A stretch of DNA of 10,247 nt from positions 1-10,247 of the forward strand of contig QKDF01000164.1 of assembly GCA_003245395.1 (NCBI GenBank), written 5' to 3'. Of this stretch, positions 1 to 7,083 are shown piece after piece. The notes under the pieces are model-generated. The model did not search any database. It saw only the letters and a list, made by a program, of their open reading frames with translations, and was not told the DNA's origin. The DNA comes from Clostridia bacterium (lineage in GTDB: Bacteria; Bacillota; Clostridia; Oscillospirales; Oscillospiraceae). Numbering within the stretch: the stretch's first letter is position 1; each line of letters opens with the position of its first letter. A program made the position numbers and the translations under genes.

Positions 1-22
1 GGTAAAGATTTGCCGAAGAATG

Positions 23-1108
23 TCAAACGTATTTCCGCGGGATGACAGCCTGCGTTTTACCTGATGGCACACCCGGTATGCGATGGTTATCATTAAAATA
101 AAGATTTTGTGGGATGTGGTGAGGTGTAACCAGTTCAAAGGGAATTGTAATCATATACGGATTTTCCTTTGAAACAGGATAGTCGATCCCTTCATAAAAC
201 GGTTTCCCGGCAAGCATATTGGAAAGAGCCGTGATCGCGGTCTTGCTTTGTACCTCTGCGTCTTGGAAGGCTGTCATTGAAAGATTCCCGTCCCGCAGAG
301 CCTGAATGGCCGGCTGGATGGCATCAATTCCCACGATTACGGTGCTTTTGGGATCAATGTCCAAAAACTCAAGGGCTTCAATTGCACCCAATGCCATGGC
401 GTCGTTATTGGAAATAATCGCATCGAAGCTCAAACCCGGACTGAGAACCGGCAGAAGTTTTTCAAACGCTTCCTGGCGGTCATAGTTCGCCACGATAGGG
501 GGCGTTGCTTCTACCGCATGAATCCCCCTGTCGGACAGTGTCTGCAACACGGCTTCTGTTCTTTGAATAGTGGAGGCGAGATTCTCAGGCCCTTTGAGAA
601 GAATGTATTTAATCTCGTTTTTATTTTTTTTTGTGAAGTAATCTGCCAGCCATTCGCCTTGCAGCTGCCCAGCCATTCGTTCGTCAGGGCCGACATAAAT
701 TGCGTTTTCATTCAGCACGCTCAAATCGGAAGGGGCGCGGTTGAGAAATACGACCTTCATATTTCCTGCAACCTCAAGCACACGGGATGCCGTGCTTGGG
801 TCGACAAGATTGATGAGGATAGCCGGTTCATTCCGCTTGCTGGCACCCGCAACCTGAGCAAGCTGAAGATTTACATAATTCTGCGCATCAAGAACCATCA
901 GCTGGTATCCGGCGACTCTGGACGCATCTTTTAAGGCGCTTTCCAGCTTGGAGATGTACTCGTCCCTGCTGTTGTATGATAGAAAGATGGGTGTCGCTGA
1001 TTCACTTTCGGAAGGTTCTGCGAGAACCGAAAGTTCTGATGGATACAAAGGCATGGCCCAGTCCCCTTCCTGCATGCTGTTGACTTGCTGTTCTATTGTA
1101 TCGCTCAT
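23..1108 (-). CDS. Sugar-type substrate-binding protein (Peripla_BP_4 / MglB-like fold), no signal peptide
   Basis: The 361-residue product resembles the type-1 periplasmic binding fold of galactose/ribose-binding proteins and LacI effector domains. The fold runs from about residue 40 to 330. Family-like landmarks are FLNRAPSD (121-128, first hinge region), ISNNDAMALGAIEAL (232-246), GIDAIQPAIQALRDG (260-274) and FQDAEVQ (281-287). Such proteins normally bind a sugar outside the cell and deliver it to an ABC transporter. This one has no hydrophobic signal or lipobox: the first 40 residues are polar, and the frame stays open upstream to the stop at 1193-1195 with no start codon. No good Shine-Dalgarno precedes the ATG at 1108. 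The ATG at 1054 (residue 19) has AGGAAGGGGA about 10 nt upstream and may be the true start. The gene lies 134 bases downstream of the MFS gene with no ABC permease or ATPase in view. It may be a cytoplasmic sensor-like protein or the remnant of an exported one. The fold is fairly sure, the role is not. Confidence 0.75.
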   Translation of the reverse strand: MSDTIEQQVNSMQEGDWAMPLYPSELSVLAEPSESESATPIFLSYNSRDEYISKLESALKDASRVAGYQLMVLDAQNYVNLQLAQVAGASKRNEPAILINLVDPSTASRVLEVAGNMKVVFLNRAPSDLSVLNENAIYVGPDERMAGQLQGEWLADYFTKKNKNEIKYILLKGPENLASTIQRTEAVLQTLSDRGIHAVEATPPIVANYDRQEAFEKLLPVLSPGLSFDAIISNNDAMALGAIEALEFLDIDPKSTVIVGIDAIQPAIQALRDGNLSMTAFQDAEVQSKTAITALSNMLAGKPFYEGIDYPVSKENPYMITIPFELVTPHHIPQNLYFNDNHRIPGVPSGKTQAVIPRKYV

Positions 1109-1208
1109 GGATTGTTCGGGTGACTGGAAACCGCCGTTGACACTCTGCTGATGATGCGGTGAGAAAGAAGGAACCTTCTCAAAGGCGGAGCTTTAACCCC
1201 CTATCCCG

Positions 1209-1228
1209 AGTACAGCCGCGGCTGTACT
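1209..1228. repeat. 20-bp perfect palindrome between MFS and binding-protein genes
   Basis: AGTACAGCCGCGGCTGTACT is its own reverse complement across all 20 bases. It lies just past the MFS stop codon and about 100 bases ahead of the binding-protein start. In RNA it could form an 8-bp stem with a CGCG loop. Neither strand has a T-run after it, so it is not a standard intrinsic terminator. It could be a transcript 3'-end structure or a protein-binding site. No convincing promoter was seen in the surrounding gap (1109-1242). Confidence 0.6.
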
Positions 1229-1242
1229 GCGTTTCAGAGAGT

Positions 1243-2460
1243 TCAGACGGAGACTTCCGGGCCAAGGGACGAAAAATACTCCGGTTTTCTAACACCCAAC
1301 ATGGCAATCCCTCCCAGCAAAATGCATGCGAACAGGAAAACAAAGGTGGTGGAGTAGTTACCGGAGGCATCATATAAGGCGCCGACGGCTGTGCTGCCCA
1401 GCGAGGCAATCATGAGATTCAAATTGACAAGCGAAAAATTGACCGAGTAGTGCTTAGACCCAAAAAATGCCTGGGTAAGGGAGGCTCCGGTGGTTGGGTC
1501 ACCGCCGTAACCCATACCCAGCGCGGCATACCCGGCAATGAGCAGGGGAAAAGATGATAGAACAGATGAGAAAGCGATGGAACCGGTTCCAATCAGGAAG
1601 AGACTGATTACCGTGGACATGGTGATTCTTGCCCCAAAACGGTCAAACAGCGCGCCGATCACAATGCGGCCCAGTCCGTTGCAAACCGAGATCATCCCGA
1701 CAACCAGGGAAACCGCCCCCGCAGACAAGGCGGGACGGACGGTCAGAACAATCGGACGGGCCTGCCCGATGACGGCGAGACCGGCGGCACTGAGCAGGGT
1801 GGCCCAGGCAAAGAAGCACCAGAAGCTGGGATGCCGAACCATCCGGGCGGAAGCCATGTCAAAATCCCCGGACGCTTTGCTGACAGAAACTTCTGCCGTC
1901 GCTGGGTGGAAAAAGAAAGAACACAAACCCAGAATGACCGCCATCAAAATCCCCATTATCAGCAGGGAAGTGCGCCATGCACCGGTCTGTGCAGGGGTCA
2001 GCACAGTAAAGGCCGAGCCGATCATCAGACTGCTGGCGCCGAACCCCATCAGCAGTACGCCGGAGATCAGCCCCTGCCGATTCGGAAACCATTTGGGTAC
2101 GGTGCTCATGACGGCGTTGTAGGCGAAGCCGGATGCGGTACCGCACAGCACGCCGTAGCCAATATAGAGGGCCGGCAGGCTCTGCAACCGGGAGGTGATG
2201 AAAAACCCGCACAGAAAAAGCACGGCTGCCAGCCGGATGTTAAAACCTGCGGAAACCTTATTTAACATCATTCCGCCGGTCAATCCTCCCAGGCAGAAGA
2301 AGGCCATACAGATCGTGAAGGCCAGCGAGAGCTGTGCAGAAGACCAGGCTGAAAATTCTGCGGCGATGGGAGCGGAGAGGATGCTCCAGGCATAGACAAA
2401 ACCGGCAAAGAGCATGACCAGCACACCGGCAAGCACAGAAAATATACGCTGATGTTTCAA
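1243..2460 (-). CDS. MFS transporter, OFA (oxalate:formate antiporter-like) family
   Basis: The 405-residue, very hydrophobic protein fits the 12-helix MFS fold in the inner membrane. Its signature is that of the OFA family, whose best-known member is OxlT: the loop WFPNRQGLISG (124-134), a glycine-rich helix following it, and NGLGRIVIGALFDRFG (261-276), whose R265 fits the family's buried arginine. The helix-11 lysine that OxlT uses with that arginine for oxalate appears replaced by uncharged residues (region 341-352, NFSLVNLNLMIA), so oxalate/formate exchange is unlikely. Many OFA proteins carry other monocarboxylates. The start is a TTG one base after the buk stop, with GGAGGG 8 nt upstream, so it is translated with buk. 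By context I infer uptake of the 2-keto acid or export of the acid product made by the upstream enzymes. Family is sure, substrate and direction are not. Confidence 0.88.
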   Translation of the reverse strand: MKHQRIFSVLAGVLVMLFAGFVYAWSILSAPIAAEFSAWSSAQLSLAFTICMAFFCLGGLTGGMMLNKVSAGFNIRLAAVLFLCGFFITSRLQSLPALYIGYGVLCGTASGFAYNAVMSTVPKWFPNRQGLISGVLLMGFGASSLMIGSAFTVLTPAQTGAWRTSLLIMGILMAVILGLCSFFFHPATAEVSVSKASGDFDMASARMVRHPSFWCFFAWATLLSAAGLAVIGQARPIVLTVRPALSAGAVSLVVGMISVCNGLGRIVIGALFDRFGARITMSTVISLFLIGTGSIAFSSVLSSFPLLIAGYAALGMGYGGDPTTGASLTQAFFGSKHYSVNFSLVNLNLMIASLGSTAVGALYDASGNYSTTFVFLFACILLGGIAMLGVRKPEYFSSLGPEVSV

Positions 2461-2461
2461 A

Positions 2462-3538
2462 TTACAGGCCCTCCGCGCGATGGAATGTCCGGGCGGTTTC
2501 CTGTCCCCGCAGCACCCGAAGCCCGCCCAGGGCCAGGGCTTTCATCTCATCCTCACCGGGATAGATCACCACCGGAGCCAGGAAGGATACGTAGCGGGAA
2601 ATCCCGTCCGTGACATAGCTGGAATGCGCAATTCCACCGGTCAGTACAATTGCGTCCAGCTTCCCGCAGACGCCGGGAGCCAGCTTGCCGATGTTTTTTG
2701 CGATATTGAGAATCATCGCGTCATAGACCAGCTTCGCGTGCTCGTCGCCGGAGGCCATCATCTGTTCCACCTGGCGGCTGTCGGTGGTTCCCAGGTGGGC
2801 CATCAGGCCGCCGCGGCTTTTGACCGTTTTCATCATGTCCTTATAGGTGGCGCCATCTTGGAAGCAGGCCCGAATGACGTCGAACAGCGGCAGGCCACCG
2901 GCACGCTCAGGGGAGAAGGGGCCCTCCTCGTCATTGATGAAATCTTCAATGTGCCCGCCCCGATGCAGGTTGACGGAGATGCCTCCGCCCAGATGCGCTA
3001 CGATCACCGTAACGTCCGCATAGTCTCTGCCTGATTCTCGGGCATAGCGCAGGGCAGCGGCACGGGTGTTCAGATTGTGGCCCATGCCCTTGCGCTCCAT
3101 GGTGGGCAGGCCGGTGATCCGGTTGATGGGTGTCAGCTCGTCCACGGTGACTCCGTCGTAAATATAGGCGGGAATATGCAGCGTATTTGCGATGTCAAAT
3201 GCAATCATAGCGCCCACGTTGGAGGCGTGCTCGTTGCGGGGGCGGTTTTTCAGCTGCCAGACCATATCCTCATTGATGGCATAGGCACCGGCCTGAATGG
3301 GGGGCAGCAAGCCGCCGCGGGAAACGATGGCAGTCAGAGATTCCAGAGGGATTTCATGCTGCTTCAGGTATTCCAGAACCAGGTCACGGCGGAAGCCGTA
3401 TTGGTCGGCCACGCAGTCAAAGGGGGCCAACTCCTCGGGGAAATGGGTGATGCTCTCTGTGAATACAGGATTCTCCCCGTCAAAAACAGCCAGCTTGGTG
3501 GATGTGGAGCCGGGGTTCAAAATCAACAGACGTTCCAT
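2462..3538 (-). CDS. buk: Butyrate kinase family (Buk), acyl-phosphate:ADP phosphotransferase
   Basis: The protein interconverts an acyl phosphate plus ADP with a carboxylic acid plus ATP, in the cytoplasm. At 358 residues it has the usual Buk length, shorter than acetate kinase (about 400). ASKHA-fold motifs are visible: NPGSTSTK (9-16) at the phosphate-binding loop, HLGGGISV (182-189) and TGGIAHS (300-306) near the nucleotide site. The ATG at 3538 follows the ptb stop by 9 bases, and the AGGAGG overlaps that stop codon, so the two are translationally coupled. In butyrate producers Ptb-Buk makes butyrate. Here the pair lies behind a 2-keto acid:ferredoxin oxidoreductase rather than the crotonyl-CoA pathway genes. 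I therefore infer arylacetyl-phosphate or a branched-chain acyl phosphate as the likely substrate; family members are known to be promiscuous. Family call is firm, substrate open. Confidence 0.93.
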   Translation of the reverse strand: MERLLILNPGSTSTKLAVFDGENPVFTESITHFPEELAPFDCVADQYGFRRDLVLEYLKQHEIPLESLTAIVSRGGLLPPIQAGAYAINEDMVWQLKNRPRNEHASNVGAMIAFDIANTLHIPAYIYDGVTVDELTPINRITGLPTMERKGMGHNLNTRAAALRYARESGRDYADVTVIVAHLGGGISVNLHRGGHIEDFINDEEGPFSPERAGGLPLFDVIRACFQDGATYKDMMKTVKSRGGLMAHLGTTDSRQVEQMMASGDEHAKLVYDAMILNIAKNIGKLAPGVCGKLDAIVLTGGIAHSSYVTDGISRYVSFLAPVVIYPGEDEMKALALGGLRVLRGQETARTFHRAEGL

Positions 3539-3547
3539 AAGGCCTCC

Positions 3548-4456
3548 TTACTGCTGCGCCGCCAGGGCGCTGATGACGATGGACAGGTACTTTTCCTCCG
3601 CGGTGGACCCACGGCTGGTCATGACGATGGGGCATCTGGCGCCCACGATGAAGCCGGCCAGCTTTGCGCCGCAGGTGACCGCCAGCATTTTACCCATGAT
3701 GTTGCCGGCGTGAATGTTGGGCGCCAGCAGAATGTCACAGTCTCCGGCACAGGGGCTTTCAAAGCCCTTGTGCTCGGCAATGTCCTTGGATACGGCGCAG
3801 TCATAGGAAATGGGACCCTCCACCATGCAGCCGGTGATTTCACCGCGCAGGTTCATCTGCTTGAGGGCGTCCGCGTCCACGGTTTCCGGCATTTTGGGGT
3901 TGAGCTTTTCCACACAGGTCACCACACCGACCTTGGGGCAGTCGTAGCCCATGTCGCGCATGGTATTGACCGTGTTTTCGATAATGCACTTTTTCTGCTC
4001 CAGCGTGGGATAGGTCACCATGCCGCCGTCCACAGGGACCAACAGCTTGTGATAAGAGGGGACTTCAAACATTGTGAAGTGAGACATGACGCCGCCCTTG
4101 CCCAGACCGTTCTCTTTATCTACTACTGCTTTGAGCAGTACAGAGGTGTCCAGCAGGCCTTTCATCAGAAAGTGTGCCGCACCGGTGCGCACCAGTTCCA
4201 CCGCCTTGCGGGCGGCCTGGGCCGGGTCCGGCACATCGTAGATATCCTCTGCCGGGACGCTTTGCCCCAGCTCGGACAGGATGGAGTCAATTGCCGCCTT
4301 CTCTCCCACCAGTACGGGAACGGCAATGCCCTCCTCCCGGGCCTTGAGCGCGGCTTGAATCGTGTGTTCGTCACCTGCGGCGGCAACCGCCATACGAGCT
4401 GTGTGGGGCTTGCCCTTTGCGGTGAGAATCAGCTCTTGAAAGGTTTTGTATACCAT
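3548..4456 (-). CDS. ptb: Phosphate butyryltransferase family (Ptb), acyl-CoA phosphotransacylase
   Basis: The enzyme exchanges CoA for phosphate on an acyl-CoA, giving the acyl phosphate used by the next gene. The 302 residues are a single PTA_PTB domain, matching Ptb rather than the longer acetate-specific Pta. Clear family motifs are LMKGLLDTS (97-105), EGPISYDCAVS (213-223), NIHAGNIMGK (247-256) and PIVMTSRGSTAEEKY (276-290), the last near the CoA/phosphate site. The ATG at 4456 has AGGAGG 5-6 nt upstream. That ribosome site lies only a few bases past the T-run of a strong terminator-like hairpin separating ptb from iorB. Expression of ptb-buk-MFS therefore either depends on readthrough from iorAB or uses a promoter inside iorB. 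The acyl group is inferred to be whatever IorAB makes. Annotation as a branched-chain or arylacetyl phosphotransacylase would be equally compatible. Confidence 0.93.
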   Translation of the reverse strand: MVYKTFQELILTAKGKPHTARMAVAAAGDEHTIQAALKAREEGIAVPVLVGEKAAIDSILSELGQSVPAEDIYDVPDPAQAARKAVELVRTGAAHFLMKGLLDTSVLLKAVVDKENGLGKGGVMSHFTMFEVPSYHKLLVPVDGGMVTYPTLEQKKCIIENTVNTMRDMGYDCPKVGVVTCVEKLNPKMPETVDADALKQMNLRGEITGCMVEGPISYDCAVSKDIAEHKGFESPCAGDCDILLAPNIHAGNIMGKMLAVTCGAKLAGFIVGARCPIVMTSRGSTAEEKYLSIVISALAAQQ

Positions 4457-4474
4457 ACTTCCTCCTGTTTTAAC

Positions 4475-4518
4475 AAAAAAGCGGCAGAGGCCGGCCTGTC
4501 CCCTCCCCTGCCGCTTTT
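4475..4518 (-). terminator. Strong intrinsic terminator/attenuator between iorB and ptb
   Basis: On the minus strand AAAAGCGGCAG (4508-4518) pairs perfectly over 11 bp with CTGCCGCTTTT (4477-4487) and runs into six T residues (4475-4480). This is the layout of a Rho-independent terminator. The 20-nt loop (4488-4507) holds a nested palindrome, AGGCCGGCCT, which could form its own small stem. The hairpin begins about 15 bases after the iorB stop and ends about 19 bases before the ptb start. It may end most iorAB transcripts, giving less ptb-buk message, or protect the 3' end of a processed iorAB RNA. Confidence 0.85.
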
Positions 4519-4532
4519 GCAGATATTCTTTC

Positions 4533-5111
4533 TCAGGCGACGGCGGCCATTCCGGCAGCCAGAGCCTTTTTGTTCAGCTCTACAAACTGGGGCTTCATGC
4601 ATGCGGTCAGCGCTGCATCCCAGTCCAGAGATTCCAGGCCCATCCGTTTGACCAGAGCACCCAGCAGCACCACGTTCATGCTCTTAGAGTTGCCCAGTTC
4701 CGTGGCGATCTTTGCCGCGTCCAGCACATAGGTCTTTGCCAGCTTCTGCAGGCGTTCGATGGAATCGGCGGGGTACTGCTCCTGACCGGAGAGCGTGGTG
4801 GCAGTGGGCATTTGATAGTTATTGACCACCACGCTGCCGTCTTTTTTCAGCCCTCCCAGATAACGCAGGGCTTCCATAGCCTCAAAGGAGACCACAATAT
4901 CTGCGCTGCCCTGGCCGATGATGGGGGAATAGACGTTCTCTCCGTAGCGGACCTGCGTCACGACGCTGCCGCCGCGCTGGCTCATGCCGTGGATTTCACT
5001 CATTTTCACATCATAGCCCGCAGTTACCAGCGCGGTGGAGAGAATCTTGCTGGCCAGGATCGTTCCCTGACCGCCGACACCGCAGAGCAGAATGTTCTTT
5101 ACTTCAGACAT
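4533..5111 (-). CDS. iorB: Indolepyruvate (2-keto acid) ferredoxin oxidoreductase, beta subunit
   Basis: The smaller subunit of the IorAB complex, 192 residues, is a single POR-type (pyruvate ferredoxin oxidoreductase gamma-like) domain. The N-terminal glycine-rich loop LLCGVGGQGTILAS (8-21) and SEIHGMSQRGGSVVTQVR (38-55) are hallmark segments of this family. With IorA it catalyses CoA- and ferredoxin-dependent oxidative decarboxylation of aryl 2-keto acids in the cytoplasm. The ATG at 5111 lies one base after the iorA stop, with GGGAGGT 8 nt upstream and inside the iorA 3' end, so subunit production is coupled. The gene ends just before the terminator-like hairpin. The family is clear; branched-chain 2-keto acids cannot be ruled out as substrates. 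Confidence 0.93.
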   Translation of the reverse strand: MSEVKNILLCGVGGQGTILASKILSTALVTAGYDVKMSEIHGMSQRGGSVVTQVRYGENVYSPIIGQGSADIVVSFEAMEALRYLGGLKKDGSVVVNNYQMPTATTLSGQEQYPADSIERLQKLAKTYVLDAAKIATELGNSKSMNVVLLGALVKRMGLESLDWDAALTACMKPQFVELNKKALAAGMAAVA

Positions 5112-5112
5112 C

Positions 5113-6840
5113 TCACTTTACCTCCCGGGAAATGGCGTTTTTGGGGCAGACCTGTGCGCACACGTCGCAGCCCACGCACTGATTGCGGTCGATGGTGACC
5201 TTTTTTGTATCGGCATGATATTCCAAAGCCGGGCAGCCGGTTCTGACACAGGCTTTGCAGCCGATGCACTTGTCGGGATTCACCATATTGACGGCTTTGT
5301 AATTGCCGAATTCATCCCGGTCGGCCTGAGACAGCTTTTTCAGTACGCAGGGCCAGCGGGTGATGAGAACAGCGGGTTCGTCAAAGCCCATGCCCCAAGC
5401 CAGGGCTTCCTTCACCTCGTCCAGCTTCAAGGGGTTGATCGTCTTGATATGCTTATTTGTGATATTGGAGAGATCTTCGGACAGCGTGAAGCCGGAGCCG
5501 GGGTTTTGCTGGTGGCCTGTCATGCCCGTGATGCGGTTGTCCAGCACCACCAGCAGGACGTTGGAACGGTTGTACACCGCTTCCAGCATGGAGGTCATGC
5601 CGGAATGGAAGAAGGTGGAGTCGCCCATGATGCCCACGCAGCGCTTGCCGGAACCCTCCATGTTGAATACTTTCTGAGCGCCGTGGGCCACGGAAAAGCC
5701 GCCGCCCATGCAGATGGCGATGTCCTTAGGTGCCAGACCGTAGCAGCCGATGTCGCTGACGGTGACCACGTTTTTCAGCTTCTGCAGCTCGTGGAAGAAG
5801 CCCCGGTGAGGACAGCCCGCGCATAGGACAGGGGGGCGGTTCGCCACGACGGAGGCATCATACTCGATGGATTCATGTACGTCACCCAGCAGCGCCTTGC
5901 GGAGGATATCGGGATTCAGCTCACCCTCGTTGGGGATTTTGTCCTTGCCGATGCAGGCGATTCCGGCAGCGCGGATTTCGGTTTCCATGATGGGCTCCAG
6001 CTCCTCGACGACGATCAGCTGTTCCACCTGGGCCGCGAACTCCCGGATTTTTTCCATGGGCAGGGGGAAGGTCAGGCCCAGCTTCAGATAGGAGGCGTTG
6101 TCACCGTAGACCTCTCTGGCGTACTGATAAGCGGCGCCGGCCGAGACAATGCCCACCTTTTTACTACCCCAGGTGATGGCGTTGAGGGGGGTGGTGTTGG
6201 CGTATTCTTCCAGCTTTTTGAGATTCTGCTCCACCTTGGTATGCAGCTGCTTGGAAATCGCGGGCACGGGATTGAACTTGTCCTTTTTCGTGTAGGGGAC
6301 GATGGGAACTTCCGTGCGTCCCTCACCCAGTTCCACCACGCTCTTGGAATGGCAGACGCGGGTGGTCAGGCGCATCAGGATCGGCATATCGAACTGCTCG
6401 GACAGCTCCAGCGCAACCTTGACGAAGTCCTTGGCCTCCTGGGAGTCGGAGGGCTCCAGCACACCGATCTTGGCGGCACGAGCGTAATACCGGTTGTCCT
6501 GCTCGTCCTGCGAGGAGTGCAGGCCCGGGTCGTCGGCGCTGATTACCATCAGCCCGCCGTTGACGCCGGTATAGGCGCTGGTAAACAGGGGGTCGGCAGC
6601 TACGTTCAGACCCACATGCTTCATGGAGGCAATGGCCCGGCCCCCGGCAAAGGCGGCGCCGATTGCCGATTCCAGGGCTACCTTTTCGTTGGGCGCCCAT
6701 TCGGAATAAATTTCTTTATACTCCGCAACATTCTCCAAAATTTCAGTGCTGGGTGTGCCGGGATAGGCGGATGCGTAGTGGACGCCTGCTTCCCAGGCAC
6801 CGCGGGCAATGGCTTCATTGCCGGTCATAAGACATTTCAA
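5113..6840 (-). CDS. iorA: Indolepyruvate (2-keto acid) ferredoxin oxidoreductase, alpha subunit
   Basis: The catalytic subunit, 575 residues, converts aryl 2-keto acid + CoA + oxidised ferredoxin to arylacetyl-CoA + CO2 + reduced ferredoxin. An N-terminal thiamine-diphosphate pyrimidine domain (about 1-180) carries YPGTPSTEI (26-34). A transketolase-C-like middle domain (about 210-325) follows. The TPP-binding domain shows CAGCPHR (340-346) and the cofactor motif from GDSTFFHSGM (406) to LDNRITGMTGHQQNPG (433-448). The C-terminus is a two-cluster ferredoxin domain: C-x2-C-x2-C-x4-C at 525-536 and C-x2-C-x2-C-x3-C at 555-565, as is typical of IorA. The start is a TTG with AGGAGG 8 nt upstream (6849-6854); the next in-frame ATG is codon 5. 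It is the first gene of its operon, divergent from gntR, with a predicted promoter 20-60 bases upstream. Confidence in the family is high. Indolepyruvate is the family name, and the in vivo substrate could be any arylpyruvate. Confidence 0.95.
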   Translation of the reverse strand: MKCLMTGNEAIARGAWEAGVHYASAYPGTPSTEILENVAEYKEIYSEWAPNEKVALESAIGAAFAGGRAIASMKHVGLNVAADPLFTSAYTGVNGGLMVISADDPGLHSSQDEQDNRYYARAAKIGVLEPSDSQEAKDFVKVALELSEQFDMPILMRLTTRVCHSKSVVELGEGRTEVPIVPYTKKDKFNPVPAISKQLHTKVEQNLKKLEEYANTTPLNAITWGSKKVGIVSAGAAYQYAREVYGDNASYLKLGLTFPLPMEKIREFAAQVEQLIVVEELEPIMETEIRAAGIACIGKDKIPNEGELNPDILRKALLGDVHESIEYDASVVANRPPVLCAGCPHRGFFHELQKLKNVVTVSDIGCYGLAPKDIAICMGGGFSVAHGAQKVFNMEGSGKRCVGIMGDSTFFHSGMTSMLEAVYNRSNVLLVVLDNRITGMTGHQQNPGSGFTLSEDLSNITNKHIKTINPLKLDEVKEALAWGMGFDEPAVLITRWPCVLKKLSQADRDEFGNYKAVNMVNPDKCIGCKACVRTGCPALEYHADTKKVTIDRNQCVGCDVCAQVCPKNAISREVK

Positions 6841-6867
6841 TTGGAATTCCTCCTACACGCAAGAAAT

Positions 6868-6897
6868 ATTATAAAATATATCTTGCAAGATTTACAA
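6868..6897 (-). promoter_or_regulatory. Predicted sigma-70 promoter of the iorAB operon
   Basis: Read on the minus strand, TTGTAA (6892-6897) and a perfect TATAAT (6868-6873) are 18 nt apart. Transcription would start near 6861, leaving a leader of about 20 nt that carries AGGAGG (6849-6854) before the TTG start of iorA. The palindrome ATCTTGCAAGAT occupies the spacer, so a bound repressor would block RNA polymerase. Confidence 0.72.
6880..6891. promoter_or_regulatory. Operator candidate 1, palindrome in the iorA promoter spacer
   Basis: ATCTTGCAAGAT is a perfect 12-bp palindrome between the -35 and -10 of the predicted iorA promoter. A 20-nt block including it (6871-6890) recurs at 7031-7048 with a two-base AT deletion. 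A half site, GCAAGAAATA, lies at 6859-6868 and again at 7043-7052. The neighbouring GntR-family regulator is the obvious candidate to bind. Binding is inferred. Confidence 0.65.
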
Positions 6898-7008
6898 CTT
6901 AAGAATAACACGCTCGCCGCAAATGTCAAGCATGTTTGTACGGATTCTGGAATTTGAACAAAAAGAGCCTGTTTTTTGCACGAATTGATAAAATTTCGCA
7001 CTTTACAC

Positions 7009-7037
7009 TTGCAAAGTTTGCCGCGATGGAATAAAAT
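7009..7037 (+). promoter_or_regulatory. Predicted sigma-70 promoter of gntR
   Basis: TTGCAA (7009-7014) and TAAAAT (7032-7037) are separated by exactly 17 nt. The expected start is near 7044, within the second palindrome, and about 40 nt ahead of the gntR start. The layout suggests autorepression. Confidence 0.55.
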
Positions 7038-7038
7038 A

Positions 7039-7048
7039 TCTTGCAAGA
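7039..7048. promoter_or_regulatory. Operator candidate 2, palindrome at the gntR transcription start
   Basis: TCTTGCAAGA is a perfect 10-bp palindrome sharing its core with operator candidate 1, from which it is centred 158 bp away (close to 15 helical turns). It lies directly downstream of the predicted gntR -10 box. A related CTTGCAA occurs at 7008-7014, overlapping the -35. Confidence 0.62.
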
Positions 7049-7083
7049 AATAAAATGGAAACACGCACGGAAAGGAAATGGAC

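Noticed and set aside
2462..3538. Reading buk as acetate kinase
   Set aside because: The length and the NPGSTSTK form of the first motif fit butyrate kinase, and the adjacent transacylase is of the short Ptb type.
3077..4651. Long plus-strand open frame opposite buk and ptb
   Set aside because: It is an antisense shadow of highly conserved genes, with low-complexity Gly/His/Val-rich translation and no recognisable domain. The similar frames at 5875-6957 and 7774-9219 were dropped for the same reason.
6970..7000. Weak inverted repeat around the AATT-rich stretch (gaatt...aattt)
   Set aside because: The arms are short and imperfect and such AT-rich symmetry is common in intergenic DNA.
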